DNA from: Gracilariopsis chorda
Taxonomy: Eukaryota; Rhodophyta; Florideophyceae; Gracilariales; Gracilariaceae
DNA length: 21,254 nucleotides
Direction: 5' to 3'
NCBI GenBank assembly: GCA_003194525.1
Contig: NBIV01000553.1
Coordinates: 1 to 21,254, forward strand
A program made the position numbers and the translations under genes. Positions within the stretch are counted from its first letter, which is position 1. Each line of letters starts with the position of its first letter. The notes under the pieces were generated by a model, which did not search any database, was not told the origin of the DNA, and saw only the letters and a program-made list of their open reading frames with translations. This document shows, piece after piece, positions 10,001-18,500 of this stretch.

Positions 10001-10200
10001 TACAGGCCAAGGGGAGCAATTCTGGTGTTGGAGAAGTGATATATGTCACACTTTTGCACCGTCATTCGCGTTTAGAGAATAAGTACAGCTACTCCTTGTC
10101 TGCCATTCGTGTAGGAGCATTTCAATGGGTTCGGAAAGATTCTTCAAACATACCAAAAGTATATGACACTTTGTTACAAACGTCGCACACCCTGATGTGA
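7053..10200 (+). pseudogene. Decayed DDE transposase gene, tentatively PiggyBac-like
   Basis: One reading frame runs from 7053 to 8372, broken only by stops at 7746, 7875, 7884 and 8103, with no suitable ATG. It then shifts at about 8317-8372 to a frame open to 8802, and further pieces lie at 9042-9470, 9513-9728 and 9781-10200. The order of features suggests a PiggyBac-like transposase: a helical block with FKGFLILHILSAF and ERYAEIWGAF, then TVFASDRGYHGKSTVDYI and VIGTCKRSLDYPFIFG, the strand-Asp-GY and GT-K/R-R motifs around an active-site Asp. Terminal repeats were not found, so the family is not secure. It is clearly dead. AT-rich sequence to about 8000 contrasts with the chromovirus. The 7128-7748 part alone is not recognisable. 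Confidence 0.55.
7087..7158 (+). repeat. Two-copy 42-bp tandem repeat
   Basis: A 30-bp core at 7087-7116 recurs at 7129-7158 with six changes (period 42 bp). In frame it encodes LQPVQVVDAN and then LQSVQILDTN, so the repeat keeps the reading frame of the decayed transposase-like gene. Confidence 0.75.
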
Positions 10201-10233
10201 CCGGGTACGACGATCGATATCCTCATCTACCGA

Positions 10234-11670
10234 ATGCGCGGAGAGATGTCGTATTGTGCCCGGCTTGCTGGTTTAAAGCCTTTCCTTTGCAGGAACTTCC
10301 ATGTCGCTCGGCAGCAGGCCGTATTGTGGAAGAGAACGATTCTTCGGGTGGAGTTCCGCTACCTTCCGAGAGCTTCCCAGTCAAACTTTCTTCAGAACTT
10401 CCTCCGTGAGAAACAGCGTCGGAAGGCCCGAACTGGGTACTTCGTCCCGTATCGGAACATGGAGATCAAACGCATTGCGGTTCTACACCAACGAGGTCGG
10501 TATGTCCTTCTCTCCAATTGATGTTGTGCCTTGGGGGCGTGATGGGGGTGCTAGATTGAGCTTCTGCCGTCACTTATTCAGGCTCCGTCTTCGTTTGAGA
10601 TCCCCGCTCCGGGCTTTGGTCAGTCGTCACTACCGATTGGTCGATCCGCACTGCAACTTACATCCTCGTGGAGTTCTACGACCAATACCGGTTATAGTAC
10701 ATCCAACCGCGAGTCCAGGCAGCCATCCGAAGCTTGGGTATGCGGGTCCCCCTTGGGTGTGTGGTGAACGCTGAAAAGATGCTCTCCCTACTCGATGTTA
10801 TCGAGGGCGTGTAAAGGGAGAAGATTCCCATAACTGTAGTAGAATACTACGTCTCTTAGTGAAGTGAAGTAGTATTCTACTGAATGGTAATAGCGGCACA
10901 GAGCCAGCTACTAGGTTCATATTTCACTGGGTTTATTGGTGACGCTGGCACCAACTGGCAGCGAGGCACAATGGATGGGCTCTATTTCAAGTCCTTACAG
11001 GTCTTGAGAATGGTAACGATGGCGTGGAGTTCTTTAATTTCTATTGGTTGCATATGGCTGCAAGAAGACTGCGGTGGTGCTTGCCTTTACCTTTCGCAGA
11101 TTGGCAGCACTCGAGCAAACCTATGTGGTCTACGAGGCGCTCTGACCTCCGTAAACTATCGTAAAACATTAAACCAAACTACTACATATAAAAACTAAGG
11201 CCACAGTACCTTTTCACTCGGAATATACCCTGTTATCTCCTCCATTGGCGCCCGGCTTGGCAAACTGGAACGTTTTGGCCAGTAATGTTCCGACTTCTGT
11301 CAACTGGGACCCATGGATCCTTCACATTACCTCACCTGCGCAATGATCATTCTCCTACAATTACCAACTATCAACGGGGGCTACTGCACCGTGGATCTGG
11401 TCCCAGTTTCGGGAGAAACACTGCTCTGGCTGGCAATTACATCTCCTTCGACCAGTGGGAATACCGGGCGCCCATTCGCGAAGAAGCAGACAACTACCGG
11501 GGTGCCACGCGAGAGATTCTCCCTGATCACCCAGGGGGGTTCGTCCACTCGGACGTGAAGTGCAACGCCCTCAGGGAGGGATTCTGGGTACTTGAACGCT
11601 TTCCCGATATTATCGGTTGTGTAGTGTGTATATGAACTACGCCCCACAATGGTGGGTATGGACACGTGGG
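10234..11670 (+). pseudogene. Decayed copy of the antisense-ORF gene family
   Basis: Two blocks match the minus-strand gene at 20505-21218. The first, around 10600-10810, includes TYILVEFYDQYRL (10659-10694), followed by a stop. The second, 11285-11635, includes GRNTALAGNYISFDQWEY (from 11411) and then PPGG-like DHPGGFVHSD. Nucleotide similarity continues past the end of the frame near 11640 (TACGCCCC). Frameshifts and stops occur in the first block. Between the two motifs this copy has about 527 bp more than the other. The open frame 10234-10521 (basic, helical) may be the 5' part of the gene, which in the other copy lies outside the window. Function unknown. Confidence 0.65.
10838..10881. 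repeat. Perfect 13-bp inverted repeat
   Basis: AGTAGAATACTAC at 10838-10850 pairs perfectly with 10869-10881, with an 18-nt loop. It lies at the left side of the roughly 500 bp that the downstream homologue lacks. Confidence 0.85.
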
Positions 11671-11724
11671 ACACGGTTTTGGGTCAATTGGCGGTTGGCC
11701 ACAGTAGTGGATGTTGCCACGGAA

Positions 11725-12362
11725 TGTGGAGTATTTTAGTTAATTTTATTTATTATTTTCACACCCATTTCTGGGAAGCTAGTACTTAGTGCGACGGCGC
11801 ACTGCCGTCGCACCAGTAAACCTTCCCCAACAAGGGACCCCAACCTGGGGAATTGGCTCTGAGCTTTACCGCCTCCGCGTGTTCTCAACTCCTCCTTGGA
11901 GGGAAGCACCGTAGTGTACGGAAGTTCACCCCCCTTGCACATCTAAAGGAGACCCATCATTGGGAGTACTAATTGTTCCAATCATATTGGTGTTTCGCCC
12001 TGTATAGGGAGTCCTGTCCACCGGCATTGCCGTATCTACTCGTCGCTCTCGCGACCCACTCGTCCTTCCTCTTTCCCCTTTTTAGGGTAGCACCTCCCGC
12101 TATCCGCGGCCCTCGTGTGCGCATCCGCTCACACACCCCCACTTACGTGGAAACATACCTCTACTGAGGATCACGCCCCGCTCACGCGGATACCGATTCT
12201 TCGCCTTCACCTCCCTGCGCGAGTCGCGACAGGTGTCCCTGGTCTTACAAACCGGCTTCGCCGTGACACCTCTGGGAGGGCTCTACCCAACTGGGTTCAC
12301 CTCGTGAGAGGAAGATCCCGGACGTCTTTCGGTGTTTTTCCCCTTTGGGGCATTGCACCACA
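11725..12362 (+). repeat. 5' LTR of the chromovirus
   Basis: The right end (CACCACA at 12362) is fixed by the copy at 1-93 and by the primer binding site four bases later. The left end is inferred: TGTGG at 11725 mirrors CCACA at the right end, giving 638 bp. A different start (for example TGTTG at 11712) is possible, because the 3' LTR is not visible. An AT-rich stretch (11735-11760) could hold the promoter. Confidence 0.65.
11789..11813. repeat. 10-bp perfect hairpin inside the LTR
   Basis: GTGCGACGGC at 11789-11798 pairs perfectly with 11804-11813 around the loop GCACT. It lies about 65 bp into the LTR, where a structure could act in the transcript ends of the element. Confidence 0.85.
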
Positions 12363-12365
12363 AAG

Positions 12366-12381
12366 TGGTCTCCCGACCTAG
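12366..12381 (+). other. Putative primer binding site
   Basis: TGG begins three bases after the LTR end, the normal place for pairing with the CCA end of a tRNA; TGGTCTCCCGACC follows. I could not assign the tRNA from memory. Confidence 0.6.
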
Positions 12382-12467
12382 AATCGGTTTTTGCTTTCCC
12401 TCTTACGAGGTTTGTTTTCATTCACCGGAAGTTCCGTGATCGTTTCCCGTCGTAACGGTATTTTCTC

Positions 12468-14642
12468 ATGTCGAGAAATCCCTCCGACGCGGAGCCAGTG
12501 GTTACGCGTAGTCGCTCCCGCGACAACGCGGACACTTCCGAAGTTCGGTTCGTACCCCGTATCCCTATACGGACAAGTTCCAGCCGTGCTGGCGCCGCTT
12601 CATCGCGGAATGATACCCCCGACCGGGAACCCCGGAACCTCCTTTTGCCCTCGTTATCACCCCCGCAGGGGAATGCAGCATCGACTCCGGCTGTTGCCGC
12701 AGTGCCCCAGGCACCCCGGCCTGCTCCCGCTGTCGCGGCTTCAAGCCCCCGTGGAACGGGCGATAACACCCCCCAGGGGACTTCCCTGGAATCCCAGGTC
12801 CGCGCTCTGTGGACCGCCCATGACACCCTTGTACGGGAACTAAAATCCCTCCAAGAGGTGGTCTCGGCAACCCCCGTAGAGGAGGTCGCCGAGGAACTCC
12901 GTATTTTACGGTCTGACGTCAACTCCGTGTTGGAGAGTTTGGGACAACCCGCCGCCTTCATCGAAGGAGTTGAAGCCCGATTTGATCGGATTGGTGCCCG
13001 CCTGGAGACGCTGGAGCAGTTCGTCCTCATGGACAAACCATCCCCGGGTGATCCGGTAAACGAGGCATCGCACAACGACCAGGTTGCTGGGAAGAAGAAA
13101 CGCCGTCACCGACGGAAACACCACCGAAAATATTCGGACTCCGATTCTTCGACATCGTCGGACTCATCCCGAAACCATTCGGTTAGCTCGAGCTCCTCGG
13201 ACTCCGACTCGGAGGACGAGAAGCGAGGCTACTCCTCCCGCTCGAAGCGGTCATCGGCCACTGAAGGTGTGGTCCGAACCCGCCAGAAGGGGAGAAGACA
13301 CCCCGGTCTCCGGGAATTGAAACCGACAAACCCGGATTACCGGAAGCTTTTATCATACCGGTACTACCGGCTTGAAGATTCGTCACTTGGACGTACGCCC
13401 CGTGGTACGGGAAAGGTGCGAGAATGCATTAAGCGAATGCAGCTCTCGCTCCGCAACCAGTATTTTACTGGAGAGGACCCAGTCCTAGTACTGGATTTCC
13501 TATCCCGCTTTGTAGCGGAGGCCGATATCCTCGGTATGAATGAGGGACAAGCCTATTTTGCTTTACCGTATTTCTTACGGGGAGTGGCCGAGGACCAATA
13601 CACCTCTGTCCGAGGATCTTCTCGCGCCTCCGAGGGAGGAGTTACTTGCTGGCCGGAGGCTGTGCAGTATCTTCTGCGCTCCTACGCCACCAACACCGCT
13701 ATTCAGCAGGCTATCCTCGCTTTGCGAGATACACGCCAGCGTGCTGGAGAGACCGAGACCGATTACTCGGTGCGCCTTAACAAGGCTTTCCACAGATGTG
13801 GTAACGTATACCCCGCTGGGGAGCGCAGTACCATGTTCATTGATGGTCTTGACCCGGCAATCCGGAGTTTAGTTACCCGTTATCGGGAGGACAAGCGAAG
13901 GATCACCTACCTCGAGCTGGTCCAACACGCTCGAGCGGAAGGGGATGCACTTCGTGCAAGAACTCCGAACAATCGGTCTAAATCCGCCAAGGCGTTGTTG
14001 CTGGAAATCGAAGCTTCCTATCTCCCGCTCACCGCGGATGGGAACCCTGGACAGGGATTTGATACCGTGCATTTAGCGCAGGGGGATGGTGTGTCGATAC
14101 CCACCAGTGAGTTACCGTCAACGACGGAGATGACCCATGATACGGGAACAGAAGATCCCGTTCTATACGGTGGTAACAGTCGGGTTCAACCCCAACGACT
14201 CCCGTTTTCAAACGGTCAATCCCGTTATCAACGGCCTGGATGGACTGACACCCGCCCTGCGGTTCGCTTCTCCGATACTCGGAATAATAATCCGCGTGTC
14301 GTGGTGCTGGCTCTCATTTGCCACCTGTGCTATGCCCATGGCCATACCTCTCCTCAGTGTATTTGTTCACTGAAGGATATGGCCAAGGTGGTGGCAAATT
14401 ATGAGGCCCTCACTCCAGAGGAGAAACGTTCCGTCCCGACGGCTTCCTACCTCCGTGCTAAAACGGACTTTTCTCACGCCCTACCACAGACCCCGCGTGC
14501 GCGGCAAGCTTCATACACCCCGATTCGGGAGATCACGCAACCATCCGTTGCAACCCCCGCTTATGCGGATAGAAACCCCCGTCAACGGGATGAAGCACTC
14601 GTTGTCGAGGAAACCAACCCACCGCCGAAGGCGGAAAACTAA
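12468..14642 (+). CDS. Gag polyprotein of the chromovirus
   Basis: The 724-residue protein starts at the first ATG after the leader. Order: a disordered Ser/Pro/Ala-rich N-terminus (about 1-100); coiled-coil-like helices (about 105-185); a basic cluster KKKRRHRRKHHRK (209-221), which looks like a nuclear localisation or RNA-binding signal; a Ser/Asp-rich stretch (222-265); the retrotransposon capsid domain (about 325-505, with YFTGEDPVLVLDFLSRF and the LVQHARAEG end); and one CCHC knuckle with Cys618, Cys621, His626 and Cys631. Most gypsy Gags are 250-450 residues, so the N-terminal half is extra. It packs the element RNA into particles. It ends at TAA 14640-14642, overlapping the protease frame. 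Confidence 0.9.
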   Translation: MSRNPSDAEPVVTRSRSRDNADTSEVRFVPRIPIRTSSSRAGAASSRNDTPDREPRNLLLPSLSPPQGNAASTPAVAAVPQAPRPAPAVAASSPRGTGDNTPQGTSLESQVRALWTAHDTLVRELKSLQEVVSATPVEEVAEELRILRSDVNSVLESLGQPAAFIEGVEARFDRIGARLETLEQFVLMDKPSPGDPVNEASHNDQVAGKKKRRHRRKHHRKYSDSDSSTSSDSSRNHSVSSSSSDSDSEDEKRGYSSRSKRSSATEGVVRTRQKGRRHPGLRELKPTNPDYRKLLSYRYYRLEDSSLGRTPRGTGKVRECIKRMQLSLRNQYFTGEDPVLVLDFLSRFVAEADILGMNEGQAYFALPYFLRGVAEDQYTSVRGSSRASEGGVTCWPEAVQYLLRSYATNTAIQQAILALRDTRQRAGETETDYSVRLNKAFHRCGNVYPAGERSTMFIDGLDPAIRSLVTRYREDKRRITYLELVQHARAEGDALRARTPNNRSKSAKALLLEIEASYLPLTADGNPGQGFDTVHLAQGDGVSIPTSELPSTTEMTHDTGTEDPVLYGGNSRVQPQRLPFSNGQSRYQRPGWTDTRPAVRFSDTRNNNPRVVVLALICHLCYAHGHTSPQCICSLKDMAKVVANYEALTPEEKRSVPTASYLRAKTDFSHALPQTPRARQASYTPIREITQPSVATPAYADRNPRQRDEALVVEETNPPPKAEN

Positions 14643-15529
14643 CTGAGGGAGTCTCCCCTTTGGGAGAGGCGTCCTCAAAAACGAGGCTGTTGGCGCCCGA
14701 GGCGTCCTCGCCTCGCTCCCCGGTGAAAGTCCTCTCGAGGAAAGACACCGCTGACGCGGACTCTGCGCACCTCGGTGTGTTGCGTCGCCCGTGGATACGG
14801 AGTAAAAATCCCCGGATTCCCGGTAGAGTCTTGGTCTTGGCCAAGCGCAATTATAAGGTCTATGCCGACCTTGGCCTTGACCCCCAGTTTATGGTGAGGT
14901 TTCTCACCGTCCTGGATACAGGTGCAGGCCCCAATGTTGTCGTGGAATCATTGTTACCCCCGCTTGTGCGGTCGCGTATCCGCTCTGACGCGGTCCCCGA
15001 CATTTCGGATGCGAACAACAATCCGTTACAAACGGTGGGCACAGTGGACCTCGTCGTGAGACTTGGTACATCTGTGGTGAAGTTGGACTTCATCGTTTGC
15101 CGTTCAATGGCAGCACCAGTCATACTGGGATGTGATTACTGCGACAGATTTGTCGACGCAATCAGGCCCCGCCTCAGGCGTGTAGAACTTGACGACGGAT
15201 CGTTGGTTCCGATTGTTCGCCGCCCGCTAAAGCGGTCCTCTCGGAAACAAGTTCCGCTCCCTGCTGCGCAGGAACCACCGCCCGCGTCCCGCGAGTCCAC
15301 CAAGCTCCGCGTCGCTGCCTCGGTTTCTATACCGGCTGAGTCCCAAGTCTGGGTACAGGTAAATTCCCGTCAACACGGTCTTCGGGTTATACAACCCCTC
15401 GCCTCGTTGTACGAGAAATCCCAGCTGGCGCTGGCTAATGGAATTGTCTCCATTTCCCCGGATGTTCCTTTCCGGATATTGGTTGCCAACCTTGGCAAAC
15501 ACCCCAGTATCTGGTCAAACACCAAGTAA
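14594..15529 (+). CDS. Retropepsin-type aspartic protease of the chromovirus
   Basis: The frame is open from 14594, so it overlaps the end of gag by 49 nt in the -1 frame. It has no ATG at its beginning (a TTG is at 14660), which favours production by -1 frameshifting from gag, or joining by another recoding step. The active site VLDTGAGPNVVV has its Asp-Thr-Gly-Ala at 14915-14926. PVILGCDYCDRF is the conserved I-L-G-x-D end of the fold. A dimer of this domain cuts the polyproteins. Following it is a basic linker and a region (IQPLASLYEKSQLALANGIV) usual between gypsy protease and RT. It ends at TAA 15527-15529, overlapping the RT frame. Confidence 0.85.
   Translation, partial: STRCRGNQPTAEGGKLTEGVSPLGEASSKTRLLAPEASSPRSPVKVLSRKDTADADSAHLGVLRRPWIRSKNPRIPGRVLVLAKRNYKVYADLGLDPQFMVRFLTVLDTGAGPNVVVESLLPPLVRSRIRSDAVPDISDANNNPLQTVGTVDLVVRLGTSVVKLDFIVCRSMAAPVILGCDYCDRFVDAIRPRLRRVELDDGSLVPIVRRPLKRSSRKQVPLPAAQEPPPASRESTKLRVAASVSIPAESQVWVQVNSRQHGLRVIQPLASLYEKSQLALANGIVSISPDVPFRILVANLGKHPSIWSNTK
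14633..14667 (+). promoter_or_regulatory. Candidate -1 recoding site at the gag end
   Basis: GGAAAAC at 14633-14639 (codons GAA AAC in gag) sits directly before the gag stop TAA. A 6-bp perfect hairpin TCTCCC/GGGAGA (14652-14667, loop CTTT) follows after 12 nt. Slip by -1 gives GGA AAA CTA and continues in the protease frame. The P-site part is not the classic X XXY type, so it is only a candidate. Confidence 0.4.
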
Positions 15530-18500
15530 TTGGGAGTGTAACCCCCCATCCTATGGGAATGCTGCCAACAAAGATGACAGCCGCCGATGTACTCGGAGTT
15601 ACCACCTCTTCTGAGGAGTTCACCCCGCCGTCCGAAGACGTCAAGTCTAAGGAGGGGGAGGTAACCGCTACTTCAGCGTCGAACATACCGAGTAACTCGG
15701 AATTGCGAACCACACCTGTTCCACAGGACAATGCTCCATCGAGCAATGACCGGATTGATCCGGAAAAAGCACTTGAAGCGCTGGACTTCAGCCACGTGCC
15801 AGAGTCGCACCGCGACAAACTCCGTACTATGTTACGGGAATTCACCACAATGTGGGATGGCTCGCTTGGCGAGATTGATGCAACGGAACACCGGATCGAT
15901 TTAATCCCCGGTGCGCGACCGGTTGCACAACCCCCTTACAGGGCAGGTCCGAAAGCTCGGGAAGAGGAGCAGTCCCAGGTGGACAAGATGCTCCGCGCAG
16001 GTGTGATTGAGCCCGCTCAATCGCCCTGGGCATCCCCAGTTGTACTGGCTTTAAAGGCTGACGGAACCTGGAGGTTCTGTGTCGACTACCGCCGGCTCAA
16101 TGCCGTGACTGTTAGGGACACGTACCCCATCCCTCGTATGGACGAGTGCATTGACTCCCTTGGAGACGCCACCGTGTTCACGGCCCTTGATGCCAATTGG
16201 GGATATTGGCAAGTACCTGTCAGACAGGAGGATCGCGACAAAACCGCATTCACCTGCCATGCAGGAACGTACCGCTTCAAGCGGATGCCATTTGGGTTAA
16301 CCAACGCCCCCGCCACCTTTCAGCGTGCAGTAGATATTCTACTCAACCGCTTTAAGTGGCGGAGTTGTCTGGTCTACCTTGATGATATTATCATCTTCTC
16401 CAACTCGTTGGACGACCATCTCACTCACGTCCGAGAGGTGCTGACCGTACTCCGCGATGCGGGAATTACCCTCAAGTTGAGGAAATGCGAGTTTTTCACA
16501 GATACTGTGAAGTATCTGGGTCACATTATCCGTCCTGGACGGTTAGCGATCGAGAAAGCTCGAGTCAAATCCCTCGTTGAGGCGAAAGAACCCCGTACTC
16601 AAACGGAACTGCGCTCCTTTCTGGGGCTAGTCAACGTCTATCGACGGTTTATCCCGAACTTTTCGGATACTGCAGCGCCCCTGAACGCGTTGTTGCGAAA
16701 GGGGAACCCCCCAAAACTGGGAACATTTACGCCCGAGCAATCGGAAGCTTTTAACTCCTTAAAGGAGGCTGTCACATCAGCACCAATCCTACATCTCCCA
16801 AAACTTGGGTTGCCATACTCCGTAGATACGGACTCGAGCGACTACCAAGTCGGGTGTGCTCTTTTTCAAACCACCCCCGAGGGGGAACGGCATCCAATTG
16901 GTTATTGGTCACGTTCGCTCAATGTTCATGAGCGGAACTACTCCGTATCGGAGAAGGAGTGCCTCGCCGTCGTATGGGCGATGACCACTCTGCGCCCCTA
17001 CCTTATGGGAATTCACTTCACCGTGTACACGGATCATTCCTCATTGAGGTGGTTGATGAATATCTCCGACCCGTCGGGACGCCTCATGCGCTGGAGACTC
17101 CGCCTCGCGGAATATGACTTTCAAGTCATTTATAAAAAGGGTGCGCAGAACACTCAGGCCGACGCTTTATCGCGGTTATCCACAAGTGGGGAAGCACTCC
17201 CAACGGAGGATGATGAAGTCCCATGCTTCATGGCTATAGACCCGGATGATCCGGAACATGCCGTCGAGGCTAGGCCAGAAACCTGGGACGAGGATGCTGA
17301 TTTTGACGAACTACTCGCATCGCGAGATAAATCTGAGAACCCGTTACCGGGAAACTTTGTACCGGTATCACCGGAAGAAATGATCCGAGAACAATTCGGC
17401 GACCCATTCTGTACGAGAATTCGTGCCCGTATCAACGGTGGTGAAGATCTCCCTTTCGGGGTAAACGACAAAGGCTACCTCGTAAGAAAGGTCGAAGCCC
17501 GCCCACAGATTGTGGTACCACATTCCCTGCAATCGCGGGTGTTACATCTATCACACTACGCCCCCATTGGAGGTCACCCAGGTGGGAGGAAACTCTACCT
17601 AACCCTGCGAAGGGATTTCTATTGGCCCGCAATGGCGGTGGATTGCTACGCAACTGTGCGGTTTTGTAGCGAATGCGCGAAGAATCGCGTCAAACTCCGC
17701 AAAAATGCGAAGAAGATGAAACTATTCCCCGCAAGGGCGCCGCTCGAGTTTATCGTGATCGATATTCTCGGACCATTACTCACCACGAAACGTGGAAACA
17801 AGTTTCTACTTGTCATTACCGACCGCTTTTCTAAGCTGGTACGGACTGTACCTCTTCGGAGGATAACCGCTCTCACGGTGGCCCAGGCTCTGGTGACGCA
17901 CTGGATTTTTGTCTACGGTCCCCCTGTAGAGGTGCTCTCTGACAACGGGAAGCAGTTCGTGAGCAAGTTCTTCCAGGATGTTTGTCGCATCCTGGATGTC
18001 AAGAACTTGTTCACGACTACCTACCACCCCCAGTGTAATGGGCAAGTTGAACGGTTTAACCGGACGTTACTCGCGGCGTTACGTTCCTACGTCGCTGACC
18101 ACCCAACGAATTGGGATCTCTACGCTGATGCGGTAACCTACGCGTACAATACGCAGGTACACCGGACTACCGGAGTTTCGCCATTCGAGTTAGTTCTATC
18201 TAGAACACCCCCGCCTGTGGCGCTGGAACCCCAAGCTACCTTGGACAATTTCCCATCTGTGGGTATCTACCGGCAGCAATGGAAGCGATGGCTTTCCAAG
18301 CTGGTCCCCGCTGCGCGGAAGTCTATGGCACGGGCCCAAGCCGCTTACAAGCGGGATTTTGACGCTCGCGTGCGAGGAAAACCGTCCCCGATTCGGGCAA
18401 ATAACTACGTCTTCATCAGGAAGGAATACTACAACCCGGAACGGGAGAAGCGTCACAAACTCTCGCCTGTGGCGGATGGACCCTTCAAGGTGATCTCTGT

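Noticed and set aside
10301..10774. 157-codon plus-strand frame
   Set aside because: Nucleotide comparison with the antisense gene shows that the conserved peptide near 10659-10694 is in another frame, so this frame is not the coding one there.
12366..12381. Assigning the primer tRNA
   Set aside because: TGGTCTCCCGACC did not match a tRNA 3' end I can recall with confidence.
12422..13075. Long minus-strand open frames opposite gag (12422-13075 and 12565-12870)
   Set aside because: They lie opposite a well supported gag with GC-rich third positions, show no domain and have no second copy for comparison. Shadows are expected there.
15439..15529. Canonical slippery heptamer for the protease-RT step
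   Set aside because: I looked through the overlap in the protease frame and found no X XXY YYZ site; TTTCCCC is present but out of register.
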